Below, piece after piece: positions 48,856-58,055 of a DNA stretch of 64,000 nt. Each line of letters begins with the position of its first letter. Position 1 is the first letter of the stretch. Under the pieces are notes generated by a model. The model saw only the letters and a list, made by a program, of their open reading frames with translations. It was not told the origin of the DNA and did no database searches. The stretch is from Pseudomonas sp. CFBP13508 (GTDB lineage: Bacteria > Pseudomonadota > Gammaproteobacteria > Pseudomonadales > Pseudomonadaceae): assembly GCF_005233515.1 (NCBI RefSeq), contig NZ_QFZZ01000006.1, positions 243,144-307,143 on the forward strand. The letters are read 5' to 3'. The position numbers were made by a program, and so were the translations under genes.

Positions 48856-49775
48856 ACTTTCTCAACCTCCGGACGGCCCAGAATGCCGGTCGGACGGAAC
48901 AACAGCACCAGAACCAGCAGGCCGAACGCAACGACGTCCTTGTACTGGTCGCCGAAGATATCGGCACCGAACGCTTCCGCTACACCGAGCACCAGACCGC
49001 CGAGCATGGCCCCGGGGATGCTGCCGATGCCGCCCAGTACCGCAGCGGTGAAGGCCTTGAGGCCGACGAGGAAACCGGCGTTCGGGTTGATCACGCCGTA
49101 TTGCATGCTCAGCAGGACTGCTGCAACAGCTGCCAGCGCAGCACCGATGACGAAGGTCAGGGCGATGATGTTGTTGGTGTTGATGCCGAGCAGGTTGGCC
49201 ATCTTGATGTCCTCGGCACAGGCGCGGCAGGCGCGGCCCAGGCGGGAACGGGAGATGAACAGGGTCAGGCCGAGCATGGCGATCAGGGTCACCACGAACA
49301 CCACGATCTGCATGTAGGAAATCAGCACTTCTTGTGCGCCACCCGGACCGAAGGCGAAGTTGCCCGGGATCAGGTTGGGGATAGCTTTGTCCTTGGAGTC
49401 TTGCGCCAGCAGAACGGTGTTCTGCAGGAAGATCGACATACCGATGGCAGAAATCAGCGGGATCAGACGGTTGCTGCCGCGCAGGGGGCGGTAGGCGATC
49501 CGTTCGATGCTGTAACCGTAGGAACTGGTGACGACGATGCTGGCGATGAACGCCGCGGTCATCAACAGCGGGACACTGTCGAGTCCCATCATGGTCAGCC
49601 CGGCGATGGCGATGAAGGCCACGTAGGAACCGATCATGTACACCTCGCCGTGGGCGAAGTTGATCATTCCAATGATGCCGTAGACCATCGTGTAGCCGAT
49701 GGCGATCAGGGCATACATGCTGCCAACGTTGAGGCCGTTAACCAGCTGTTGGAAGAAGTGATAGAGGTCAGGCAT
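48852..49775 (-). CDS. braD: Branched-chain amino-acid ABC transporter permease BraD/LivH
   Basis: A 307-residue permease; the LivH signature QQLVNGLNVGSMYALIAIGY opens the protein, followed by GIIGMINFAHGEVYMIGSY and the cytoplasmic loop SRLGRACRACAEDIKMANLL. I chose the ATG giving MPDLYHFFQQ, which fits the length of BraD; the frame is open 15 codons upstream. It follows braC after 229 bases that contain a strong hairpin. Confidence 0.95.
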   Translation of the reverse strand: MPDLYHFFQQLVNGLNVGSMYALIAIGYTMVYGIIGMINFAHGEVYMIGSYVAFIAIAGLTMMGLDSVPLLMTAAFIASIVVTSSYGYSIERIAYRPLRGSNRLIPLISAIGMSIFLQNTVLLAQDSKDKAIPNLIPGNFAFGPGGAQEVLISYMQIVVFVVTLIAMLGLTLFISRSRLGRACRACAEDIKMANLLGINTNNIIALTFVIGAALAAVAAVLLSMQYGVINPNAGFLVGLKAFTAAVLGGIGSIPGAMLGGLVLGVAEAFGADIFGDQYKDVVAFGLLVLVLLFRPTGILGRPEVEKV

Positions 49776-49954
49776 TACAGCGCTCCTAAAAACCTGTACG
49801 CATTTCACTGGTGGAGTCATTTTCCCGCCCGGCCCCGTGGATCTCTATCCACTTCGAATCCGGGTTTTGCCAGCGAACCGCTGATGACGGTTTTGAGATT
49901 TTCAGGTGGGCCGACTGGCGGATCACGCCAGCGCGGCCCATACATTCGCAAAAC

Positions 49955-49980
49955 AAAGCCCACGGCACGCCGTGGGCTTT
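49955..49980 (-). terminator. Hairpin between braC and braD
   Basis: Perfect 11-base-pair stem AAAGCCCACGG/CCGTGGGCTTT with a 4-base loop, 24 bases after the braC stop on the minus strand. The short T-tract (TTT) suggests partial termination, giving excess binding protein over permease. Confidence 0.75.
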
Positions 49981-50004
49981 ATTGGCAGTCAGTCGGGCAA
50001 GGCC

Positions 50005-51132
50005 TTACTGAGGCGAAACTTCGGTTTTAGGTTTGCCGTTGTGCCACTCGTACACGACAAATTTGAAGTCCTTCAGGTCGCCCTTGTCGTCGAAGCTCAG
50101 GTCGCCGGTAGGGGTCTTGAACGAACCGGCGTGGATGGCTTCAGCCACTTTGGTCGCGTCTTCGGACTTGGCCGCCTTGATGCCTTCGGCAATCACGGTC
50201 ACTGCCGAGTAGGACGGGAACACGAACGGACCGCTCGGATCTTCCTTCTTGGCTTTGAACGCGTCAGCCAGGGCAACGTTGGCCGGATCCTGGTCGAAGG
50301 ATTTCGGCAGGGTCACCAGCAGGCCTTCGGACGCGTCCTTGGCGATCTGGGTGATCGAGTCGTTACCCACGCCTTCCGGACCCATGAAGCGGGCTTTCAG
50401 GCCTTTTTCCTGAGCCTGACGCAGGATCAGACCCAGCTCCGGGTGGTAGCCGCCGTAGTAGACGAAGTCGACGTTGGCTTGCTTGAGCTTGGCGATGATT
50501 GCAGAGAAGTCTTTGTCGCCGGCGTTGACGCCTTCGAAGACGGCAACCTTGGTGCCTTTCTTCTCGAGGGTCGATTTCACGGCGGTGGCGATGCCTTCAC
50601 CGTACTGCTGTTTGTCGTGCAGCACGCCAACCACTTTCGGTTTCACGTGATCGGCGATGTAGTTGCCGGCGGCAGGGCCCTGGGCGCTGTCGAGACCGAT
50701 GGTGCGGAAGATCATTTTGTAGCCACGGGCGGTGATGTCCGGGCTGGTGGCAGCCGGGGTGATCATGATCACGCCTTCGTCTTCGTAGATGTCCGAAGCT
50801 GGCTGGGTGGAGCTGGAGCACAGGTGACCGACCACGAACTTGACGCCGTCGTTGACGACCTTGTTCGCTACCGCTACCGCTTGTTTCGGATCGCAGGCAT
50901 CGTCGTATTCAACGGCTTCGAGTTTCTTGCCGTCGACGCCGCCCTTGGCGTTGATCTGCTCGATGGCCATTTTCGCGCCACTGAACTGCATGTCGCCGTA
51001 CTGGGCTACTGGACCGGTTTTAGGACCGGCGATACCGATTTTGATGGTGTCAGCTGCGAACGAATGGCTGGCAACCCCGGCCAGAACCATAGCGGCAAAC
51101 AGTTTGGAAATCTGCTTAGTAGCCTTAGTCAT
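50005..51132 (-). CDS. braC: Periplasmic Leu/Ile/Val(/Ala/Thr)-binding protein BraC/LivK
   Basis: A 375-residue solute-binding protein with a signal peptide (LFAAMVLAGVASHSFAA). The mature start DTIKIGIAGPKTGPVAQYGD and segments YDDACDPKQAVAVANKVV and GHLCSSSTQPASDIYEDEGV, with the conserved disulfide Cys pair, are those of LIVAT-binding proteins. First gene of the bra operon. The long region upstream holds the promoter and a perfect 16-base palindrome. Confidence 0.95.
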   Translation of the reverse strand: MTKATKQISKLFAAMVLAGVASHSFAADTIKIGIAGPKTGPVAQYGDMQFSGAKMAIEQINAKGGVDGKKLEAVEYDDACDPKQAVAVANKVVNDGVKFVVGHLCSSSTQPASDIYEDEGVIMITPAATSPDITARGYKMIFRTIGLDSAQGPAAGNYIADHVKPKVVGVLHDKQQYGEGIATAVKSTLEKKGTKVAVFEGVNAGDKDFSAIIAKLKQANVDFVYYGGYHPELGLILRQAQEKGLKARFMGPEGVGNDSITQIAKDASEGLLVTLPKSFDQDPANVALADAFKAKKEDPSGPFVFPSYSAVTVIAEGIKAAKSEDATKVAEAIHAGSFKTPTGDLSFDDKGDLKDFKFVVYEWHNGKPKTEVSPQ

Positions 51133-51483
51133 AGTGCTCCACTCTTACTGTTGTATTTTTTAGAGTTCTGGCGCCGTAGCAGCAGAACCGGGTCAGATAT
51201 CTTTGCGATACCCTCCGGAAAATGCCCCGGCAACTGTACCGGTACAGTGTAGAGCGCCGCTTGATCAACTGGGAAGCGGGCGCCACGGGGCAAAACTTGG
51301 GGGTGTCGCATTTTTGAATGAAAGAGACAGAATTGCGGCGGGGCAATCGGGGGCATATATCCCAAAAGGCAGCATTCCCTGGCGTTCCTGCTCTTTTCGT
51401 TCGGTGCAGCGATTTGCAACCGGGTTTTTCTGCCGGACCACCGACGTTATCATTCGCGTCGATTTCTTTTCCGGACAGCTCCC
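51133..51483. other. Divergent intergenic region braC / DUF2288
   Basis: 351 bases with no supported gene. It contains the braC leader and promoter, a 16-base perfect palindrome at 51233-51248, and the DUF2288 promoter. Short open frames here have no ribosome sites and no family resemblance. Confidence 0.65.
51233..51248. promoter_or_regulatory. Perfect 16-base palindrome, candidate operator for braC
   Basis: ACTGTACCGGTACAGT, about 100 bases upstream of the braC start. The half-site ACTGTAC facing GTACAGT resembles operators of GntR/MocR-type regulators. It is not a LexA box, because the CTGT and ACAG halves are only six bases apart instead of eight. Confidence 0.55.
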
Positions 51484-51789
51484 ATGAATCAAGAACCTAG
51501 CACCCTCTATGCCAAGCTGCTTGGTGAAACGGCATCTATTACCTGGAAAGAGCTGGAGCCGTTCTTCGCCAAGGGTGCCCTATTGTGGGTCGACCCTGAC
51601 CTGGATTTGATCGCCGCCGCCGAGGCCGTGGCCTCGGATGAAGGCGAGAAAGTCGCGGCCTGGCTGGCCGACGACAAGGTCGCCAAGCTGTCTGAAACGC
51701 GGGCGCTGGATATTTTCGAGCGAGATCCACAGCTGTGGGCAGTGGTGGTTTCGCCGTGGATTCTGATCCAGGAAAGGGCGGCCGTTTAA
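51484..51789 (+). CDS. DUF2288 family protein
   Basis: A 101-residue, mostly helical acidic protein without signal peptide. LLGETASITWKELEPFFAKG and AVVVSPWILIQERAAV match the DUF2288 pattern. The same gene lies beside the bra operon in P. aeruginosa as I remember it. Function unknown. Confidence 0.85.
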   Translation: MNQEPSTLYAKLLGETASITWKELEPFFAKGALLWVDPDLDLIAAAEAVASDEGEKVAAWLADDKVAKLSETRALDIFERDPQLWAVVVSPWILIQERAAV

Positions 51790-51987
51790 TTGCTCGCACT
51801 CTTTTGGTGCCTCGATTGCCGCGCCGCAAGTGTGTAGCGGAGTAGCGTGATGGCACCTTGCCGTGGAGAAATGCCACGCCTCACGGTGACGTAAACGTAA
51901 CGGGAACAGTTTATGGAGCGGCCTGAGGGTCGCTTAATTGTTTCTGGATGTTCGTAAAGCTGAATTTGTCGGTGAAGTCGAGGGCGC

Positions 51988-52052
51988 CTTCGCGAGCAGG
52001 CTCGCTCCCACCTTGGAATGCACTTTCCTGTGGGAGCGAGCCTGCTCGCGAA
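51988..52052. repeat. REPIN-like inverted pair, TGTGGGAGCGAGCCTGCTCG family
   Basis: TTCGCGAGCAGGCTCGCTCC and its inverse, about 17 bases apart, between DUF2288 and the tubulin-like gene. Confidence 0.9.
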
Positions 52053-52072
52053 TGGGGCGACTCGGTACTGGA

Positions 52073-54271
52073 TCAGACCGAGTAAGTCTTCCCGGTATGG
52101 TTATTCAGCGAAATCACCTTGGTCTTGCCAATCCGGTGGCGGTAGATCTCGCGCAGGTACTTGATCGACTTCTTCACGCAATCGCGCGACAGGCGAATGT
52201 CATTGATCGAGACGAACTTGTCCTTGTCGTTGATCAACTCGCGGTACTTCTTCTCGTACATCGGTTTGATCGCGTACCAGTTGGTATCGAGGATCTTCGC
52301 CGGGTTTTCGAATTCGTTGAGCAGGTCGTCGATCCGCTCTTCGTCGAAGTCTTCCTGAATGATGAAGTCGAGAATCGAGTTATCCAGCGTCTCGTCGAAA
52401 CGGTACGGATTCTTCGCAAAGCAGCGCTTGATGAACGCCACGATCAGCGTGAGGAAGTCGTCCGACAGGCACGGGCTCTTGGCGATCAGGGTCGTCAGCG
52501 ACAGGTTGGCCGAAGCGCCGATCACCAGCGCGTAGCGCTTGAGCGTGGTGTTGGGGAACAGGCTGTTGAGGTGGGTCTTCAACCGGTTCAGGTCCATGTA
52601 CGACAGTTTGTAGTCTTTCGGCAGCGAGACGATCGAGACCACCGACGAGCAATTCTTGAAGAAGTGCAGGTCGTGCAGCGCGGCGGCGTCGTAGCCGGAA
52701 TTCTTGTACTGCTCAAGCGAAGCGCGATAACGCTTGGATTCGATCGGCAGCAGGCTGATGCCTTCGATGGCCTGAGTGACCTTGTTGAAGTGCGGCAGGT
52801 CGATCGAACGGAAGAACAGGTCGTCGATGTTCAGGCGCTGCGGCTCTTTATCGAAGACCTTGAACTTGTCGCTGCTCGGCGGCGGGGTTTCCGGCACCAC
52901 CGATTCGGCGTAGGCAATCGCCACCGGCCCGGCCAGACTCATGAACAGGTCGTTGGCGTCCAGGCGGATGGTTTCGCCGATGTCGATGCCGGCGCGGCGG
53001 AAGTAGTTCTGGTCGTAGTCAGTGGTGACTGCCTGCGCCGTCAGAATGTTGAAGATCTGCTGCGAGATGTATTGGTTGGCGTGCTTCTCCATGGCATTGA
53101 CATCAATGTTCTGGATATTGCCGTCATCGCTTTCTTCGGCGTAACGCATGATGTCGTTGGAGATCAGCATCATCGCGTTCCACGGGCGGATACGCCCCAT
53201 CACGCTGGCTTCGCTGCTGTCTTCGTTGGCGAAGTTGTAGGAGAAATCCCATTCCTCCGACAGGTATTTGCACAGCAGGCGCCCGGCGTTGATGTGCAGC
53301 GCCTCGGACATTTCGCTGCGGTGGTCGGAAATGTTCGGCAGCACGCAGATGCCACTGGTGAAGATCGGCTCAAAGACAAACGAATGACCGCTCTTGCCGT
53401 CATGCTCGTCCATCGGCTTGGTGTCGAAGGTCTTGTTCATGTACGAGTGCTGCTGGGCCAGACCGAACTCCGAGGCCATGCCCGAACCGGTACCGCCGCC
53501 GGCACTGAAAATCGAGAAATACAGGCGCGACTGGTTGGCCTTGATCCCGCAGCTGTCGATCAGGTACGAGTGGATCATTTTCCAGTCGGGGCTGGAGAAG
53601 CGCTGGGTGTCCTTGTTGAGGATGATCTTCGCCAGGTACTGGCCGAGGATCGGCGCGTTACCGGCGCCACCGGCGTGGACTTCGGACAAGTCCATGATCT
53701 TCATTTTGCTGTAGTCGCGCAGGAAGCCGCTTTTCTCGCCCTTGCGCGAGAAACGGATGCGCCCGGCAATGTCCTTGTCGAGGTCGCCGAGCATCACCAG
53801 CGGTTCGACCAGAAACACCGGTTTGGTCGATTTGCTGGTACCGATGCGCAGGTTGTTCTTGATCCACTGCGCCGGGCTGTAGCCCTTGTCGGCCAGACGC
53901 CGGTCGGTCGGGCGGTCTTCGTTGTTGAATTCGTTGAGGTAGAACTTGCGCGCGTTGTACACCAGCTCCGCCACGTCGAGGGCGATGTTGGAGCCGCAGC
54001 GACCGAGGCCGATCAGGCACACCGAGGGGAATTCCTGGTCGTTGTGCTGTTCGTTGTCGCCTTCCTGATGCGCCGGGCGCGGGAACACCGAATCGCGCAG
54101 GCCGTCGAGGTTATCGAGGATGCGGTCAGTGTTGGTTTCGGTGAAGTACAGGTATTGCTGGGTCGACAGCGGGCGCGAAGGCGGCGCGGGTTTCGATAAT
54201 GACGCGCTGTTCGCGGCGGGGCTCAGGGTCAGATCGGCTGTTGCACTGGCGGGGTTGTTTTTGGAGGTCAT
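52073..54271 (-). CDS. Tubulin/FtsZ-superfamily GTPase-like protein, 732 residues
   Basis: The order of tubulin-fold motifs is visible: T1 GLGRCGSN (residues 88-95, like FtsZ GxGxxGxN), T3 GGAGNAP (201-207), the tubulin signature SAGGGTGSG (256-264), a helix H7 candidate DVNAMEKHANQY (from 390) with the nucleotide-base Asn, and a T7 loop candidate IRLDANDLF (435-443) whose two Asp align with the catalytic acidic residues of FtsZ (NVDFAD). Residues 1-75 are a Ser/Pro/Ala-rich, probably disordered extension; residues 480-732 are an unrecognised, helix-rich domain. No membrane segment. It is much longer than FtsZ (about 400) and is monocistronic. Resembles the FtsZ-like families predicted to act in membrane remodelling. 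Confidence 0.75.
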   Translation of the reverse strand: MTSKNNPASATADLTLSPAANSASLSKPAPPSRPLSTQQYLYFTETNTDRILDNLDGLRDSVFPRPAHQEGDNEQHNDQEFPSVCLIGLGRCGSNIALDVAELVYNARKFYLNEFNNEDRPTDRRLADKGYSPAQWIKNNLRIGTSKSTKPVFLVEPLVMLGDLDKDIAGRIRFSRKGEKSGFLRDYSKMKIMDLSEVHAGGAGNAPILGQYLAKIILNKDTQRFSSPDWKMIHSYLIDSCGIKANQSRLYFSIFSAGGGTGSGMASEFGLAQQHSYMNKTFDTKPMDEHDGKSGHSFVFEPIFTSGICVLPNISDHRSEMSEALHINAGRLLCKYLSEEWDFSYNFANEDSSEASVMGRIRPWNAMMLISNDIMRYAEESDDGNIQNIDVNAMEKHANQYISQQIFNILTAQAVTTDYDQNYFRRAGIDIGETIRLDANDLFMSLAGPVAIAYAESVVPETPPPSSDKFKVFDKEPQRLNIDDLFFRSIDLPHFNKVTQAIEGISLLPIESKRYRASLEQYKNSGYDAAALHDLHFFKNCSSVVSIVSLPKDYKLSYMDLNRLKTHLNSLFPNTTLKRYALVIGASANLSLTTLIAKSPCLSDDFLTLIVAFIKRCFAKNPYRFDETLDNSILDFIIQEDFDEERIDDLLNEFENPAKILDTNWYAIKPMYEKKYRELINDKDKFVSINDIRLSRDCVKKSIKYLREIYRHRIGKTKVISLNNHTGKTYSV

Positions 54272-54467
54272 GGTGCGCCATTTACCTGGACTGGGTTGGC
54301 CCGCCGAACATTGCCGGCGAACCTCACGGAATAAGATCTCGCGTCTTGTGTGCGCGAATACGGCCCGGGCGTCGTAGTGCTGGCTGGTCTGATCGCCGGG
54401 CGGAATCCTTTCCTGATCGTTGATGAATCGGCCATGATTCGGTGTTCTTTAATCGAAAAGAGGCGAA

Positions 54468-55364
54468 ATGATGTCAACGCTACCTTCGTTGGGGTTTGCC
54501 GGAATCGGCCTGATGGGTCTGCCGATGTGCCAGCGTCTGCTGGCGGCGGGTCACCCGCTGACGGTGTGGAACCGCAACCCGGACAAGTGCGCGCCACTGG
54601 TTGCGGCCGGCGCCCGACAAGTGACGAGCCCCGCCGAACTGTGCGCACACGCCGACATCGTCATGCTGTGCCTGGCCGACACTGCCGTGGTGCGTGAGGT
54701 GGTGTTTGGCGCTGGCGGCGTTGCCGAAGGTGCGAAGAACGGCCAGCTATTGGTGGATTTCTCCAGTCTTGAACCGACCGCGACTCGCGAGATGGCCGCA
54801 GAGCTGGCCGAGAAAAGCGGCATGGGCTGGCTTGACTCCCCGGTGTCCGGCGGCGTAGTCGGCGCCGAGGCCGGCAGCCTGGCGATCATGGTTGGTGGTG
54901 CAGCGGCAGATCTTCAGCGCGTGCGCCCGGTGCTGCTCACTCTCGGCCAGCGCGTCACGCACATGGGCGGCATCGGTGCGGGGCAAGTGACCAAGGCGTG
55001 CAACCAGATGATTGTCGCCTGCAATGCGCTGGTGATCGCCGAAGTGGTGGCGTTGGCCGAGCAGGCCGGCGTCGATGCCAGTCTGATCGCCGAGGCGTTG
55101 GCCGGTGGTTTTGCAGATTCCAAGCCTTTGCAGATCCTTGCCCCGCAAATGGCCGAGAGCCGTTTCGAGCCGATCAAGTGGCACGTGCGCACGCTGCTCA
55201 AGGATCTCGACACGGCGGTGAAATTTTCCCGCGAGCAGGGCTCGGCGACGCCAATCAGCGGATTGGCCGCACAATTGATGCGCCTGCATGGGGCGCAAGG
55301 CTTTTCAGCGAAGGATCCAGCGACGCTGGTGCAAATGTATCGCGCGCCAGACTCAACGGATTGA
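54468..55364 (+). CDS. NAD(P)-dependent beta-hydroxyacid dehydrogenase (HIBADH/GarR type)
   Basis: A 298-residue enzyme of the 3-hydroxyisobutyrate/tartronate semialdehyde reductase family. The cofactor motif GFAGIGLMGLPMCQRLLAAG starts at residue 9, the substrate motif DSPVSGGVVGAEAGSL is near 122, and the catalytic Lys is in GAGQVTKACNQMIVA (about 175). Substrate cannot be named from sequence. Its 3' end overlaps that of the convergent GGDEF-EAL gene by 110 bases. The start has AGGCG seven bases before ATG ATG. Confidence 0.92.
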   Translation: MMSTLPSLGFAGIGLMGLPMCQRLLAAGHPLTVWNRNPDKCAPLVAAGARQVTSPAELCAHADIVMLCLADTAVVREVVFGAGGVAEGAKNGQLLVDFSSLEPTATREMAAELAEKSGMGWLDSPVSGGVVGAEAGSLAIMVGGAAADLQRVRPVLLTLGQRVTHMGGIGAGQVTKACNQMIVACNALVIAEVVALAEQAGVDASLIAEALAGGFADSKPLQILAPQMAESRFEPIKWHVRTLLKDLDTAVKFSREQGSATPISGLAAQLMRLHGAQGFSAKDPATLVQMYRAPDSTD

Positions 55365-57537
55365 CCCCGAGCACGGGTTTGCGCTGGTTGATTTCATCGA
55401 GCACCGCGCGCAATTCGTCCAGCGGCACCGGGCGGCTGAGCAGATAACCCTGAATGAAGTCGCAGCCCGAACGCTCGAGAAACTCGTATTGTTCCAGACT
55501 CTCGACGCCCTCGGTGACTACCTGCAGATGCAGGGTGTGGGCCATGACGATGATCGCCTGGACGATCTCCATGTCCGCCGTGGCGGTGGGGATGTCGAGG
55601 ATGAACGAGCGGTCGATCTTCAGGGTGTTCAGCGGCAGGCGCTTGAGGTAGGCCAGCGACGAGTAGCCGGTGCCGAAATCATCGATCGACAGCGACACAC
55701 CGAGGGCGCGGATCTGCCGCAACAGCACCAGAGTGTTGGCGATGTTGCCCATCAAGGCGTTTTCGGTGACTTCCAATTCCAGGCGTTCCGGTGCCACGCC
55801 TGCTGTGTGCAAGGCGTGCTCGATCTCCTCGGCCAGCTCTTCGCGCGCCAGATTCAGCGGCGAGCAGTTCCAGGCGATTTTCAATTCGGCACAACCATGC
55901 CGCGACAGCTCGCCGAGATCCCTGCAGGCGCGGCGCAGCACCCAATTGTCCAGTTCGGCGATCAAACCGTTGTTTTCGGCGATACCGATGAAGCGATCCG
56001 GTGTAAGCAAACCGTGAACCGGATGCTGCCAGCGAATCAGTGCTTCGAGCTTGGTCACGCGCCCGGTTTTCAGTTCGAAGATCGGCTGATAGTAGAGCAT
56101 CAGCGCGTGGTCTTGCCGTAGCGCACTGCGCAGTTCTTCTTCCAGTTGCAGCTCGAAACTGGCGCGGGTCTTCAGGCTGGAATTGAAGAAGTGCAGACCG
56201 TTGCGCCCGGCGCCCTTGGATTGGTACAAGGCCAGGTCGGCGTGTTTGAGCAGCTCTTCGCAAGTGGTGCCGTCTTCGGGAAACAGGCTGATGCCGATGC
56301 TGGTGGTCATCACCATGCGCCGGCCGGCCAGTTCGATCGGCTCTTTCATCTTGTGCATGATGCGCTGCGCCATGCCGCGCGCCTCTTCACGATCGCGCAG
56401 GCTGATAAGGATGCAGAATTCGTCGCCGCCGAACCGCGCGACCACGTCTTCATGGCTGCGCACCGAACTCTTGATGTGCTGGGCGATGACTTTGAGCAGC
56501 GCATCGCCGGCATCATGGCCGAGGCTGTCGTTGATGCGCTTGAAGTGGTCGATGTCGAGAAACATCACCGCGAGCATGCCGCCCTCGCTGGTTTTCTGGC
56601 TGAGCTTCTCGGCGAACAGCTGGTTGAAGCCACGGCGGTTGGTCAGGTTGGTCAGCGCGTCGTAATTGGCCGCTTGTTGCAAGGACATGCGCGCCTGATC
56701 GAGCTGACTGAGCAGGGCGTTGACCCGGCGCAGATCGTTTTCCTTGTTCTGCAGTTTCTTGTCGGCGAGGGCGGCGCTGATCGCACTGCCGAGGATCAGC
56801 AGGATGATCAGCGCTACGGTCAGGCCCAGTTGCAGATGCCCGGTGTCGCCGCCGCTTGCTGCCAGAGCGCCTTCGGGAAGCACCAGGTCCAGCGCAGCCA
56901 TACCAGTGAAGTGCATGCTGATGATGCCGGCACCGAGAATCAGCGCAGCGCTGTACTTGAGCAATTGATGCGCCACGCCGCTGCCTTCGCTCAGATAGCG
57001 CGCCACCCACAGCGCGGCGAAACTGGCGCCGATGGCAATCAGCACCGACAACGCGAAGAGCCCCGGCTGATAGTAGGCGGTGGCGCTCGACTTCATCGCC
57101 GCCATGCCGACGTAATGCATGCCCGCGATGCCCAAGCCAATGACACACGCGGTTTTCAGGCAATGCAACGCGCTCGGCTGCACCTCACTGAGAGTGTGCA
57201 TGGCCAGCCACGAGGCGAGCAGGGCGATCAGTAACGAGAAGAGGGTGACGCCGAGGTCGTACTGAATGTCGATCGGTGTCTGGAAAGCCAGCATGCTGAT
57301 GAAGTGCATGGCCCAGATGCCGCCGGCCAGGCAGGTCGCGCCGATCCAGCGCCAGATTCGCCGCGACCCTGGATCTTCGGCATGCACGACGCGCTCGGCC
57401 ATATCGAGCGTGGCGAAACTGGCCGCGCAGGCGACCAGATAGGCCACCAGCACCAGCAAGGGATTGTGACTGCAATCGAGGAGAATCTGCCCGCTCGCCG
57501 GCAGCTCGGCAACAAACTGCAAACCAAGCCACTCCAT
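55255..57537 (-). CDS. MHYT-GGDEF-EAL membrane protein (cyclic-di-GMP synthesis and breakdown)
   Basis: A 760-residue protein of the MucR/NbdA architecture. Residues 20-235 are the MHYT sensor with seven helices and motifs MHFISM, MHYVGM and MHFTGM, thought to bind copper and sense O2, CO or NO. The GGDEF domain has an intact RFGGDEF site (about 375) but no RxxD I-site at the usual place. The EAL domain is complete: EALIRW, the DDFGTGYSSL loop, LKIDRSF and TEGVESLEQY. Both activities look competent. A 30-residue C-terminal extension beyond EAL is encoded in the region overlapping the convergent dehydrogenase gene. Confidence 0.93.
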   Translation of the reverse strand: MEWLGLQFVAELPASGQILLDCSHNPLLVLVAYLVACAASFATLDMAERVVHAEDPGSRRIWRWIGATCLAGGIWAMHFISMLAFQTPIDIQYDLGVTLFSLLIALLASWLAMHTLSEVQPSALHCLKTACVIGLGIAGMHYVGMAAMKSSATAYYQPGLFALSVLIAIGASFAALWVARYLSEGSGVAHQLLKYSAALILGAGIISMHFTGMAALDLVLPEGALAASGGDTGHLQLGLTVALIILLILGSAISAALADKKLQNKENDLRRVNALLSQLDQARMSLQQAANYDALTNLTNRRGFNQLFAEKLSQKTSEGGMLAVMFLDIDHFKRINDSLGHDAGDALLKVIAQHIKSSVRSHEDVVARFGGDEFCILISLRDREEARGMAQRIMHKMKEPIELAGRRMVMTTSIGISLFPEDGTTCEELLKHADLALYQSKGAGRNGLHFFNSSLKTRASFELQLEEELRSALRQDHALMLYYQPIFELKTGRVTKLEALIRWQHPVHGLLTPDRFIGIAENNGLIAELDNWVLRRACRDLGELSRHGCAELKIAWNCSPLNLAREELAEEIEHALHTAGVAPERLELEVTENALMGNIANTLVLLRQIRALGVSLSIDDFGTGYSSLAYLKRLPLNTLKIDRSFILDIPTATADMEIVQAIIVMAHTLHLQVVTEGVESLEQYEFLERSGCDFIQGYLLSRPVPLDELRAVLDEINQRKPVLGVNPLSLARDTFAPASLDPSLKSLAPHAGASIVRPIR

Positions 57538-57686
57538 AGCGTGCCCCGTCTCGGATTCATAAGGCCGTGCGTCAGTCAGCGCAGGCGAATGGGAGGAGTA
57601 TAGAGGCGGTTTTCAGGCTCGAAGGCGTAGTGGCATATTGGTGGTAATGATTTTGCCATTAGCCTCATAGCGATTCGCGCTAAGAC

Positions 57687-58055
57687 TCAGGCAATGCGCT
57701 CCAGCGGCAGGTCGTTCCAGTGTGGTGGCAAGGGTGGCAGGCCGTGCGCGGCGCGGGCCTTGTCGCAGTCCGGGTTGTGCTCGCCGTTCTCCCACGATGC
57801 TTCAAACTCGCGGCAGGTGCTCGAGCGCTTGTCGTAGATCGTGCAGGCCACAGCGCTGCCGACCTCACCCGCCAGAGACATGCAACGCGCCGGTTTGCGG
57901 TCGGTGCCGATCATCGCCACTCGGCTCGGGGTGATCTGCGCGACCAATTCATCGGGGACCGTCCCGCCGGAGGATGAGCATTCACCCCAGAAAAAAGACA
58001 CGCGAAAATGGGCACAGCAGGCACCGCAATTCAGACACGGACTGGCTTCGGACAT
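57687..58055 (-). CDS. YkgJ-family Cys-cluster protein
   Basis: A 122-residue protein with the CxxCxxCC motif at the start (SPCLNCGACCAHFRVSFFWG) and further Cys in ARCMSLAGEVGSAVACTIYD and STCREFEASW, the pattern of the YkgJ/UPF0153 zinc- or iron-chelating family. I chose the ATG giving MSEASPCLNC; the open frame upstream is longer. Function unknown. Confidence 0.87.
   Translation of the reverse strand: MSEASPCLNCGACCAHFRVSFFWGECSSSGGTVPDELVAQITPSRVAMIGTDRKPARCMSLAGEVGSAVACTIYDKRSSTCREFEASWENGEHNPDCDKARAAHGLPPLPPHWNDLPLERIA

Noticed and set aside
51233..51248. LexA (SOS) box at the braC palindrome
   Set aside because: LexA boxes are CTGT-N8-ACAG; here the spacing is N6, and the downstream genes are not SOS genes.
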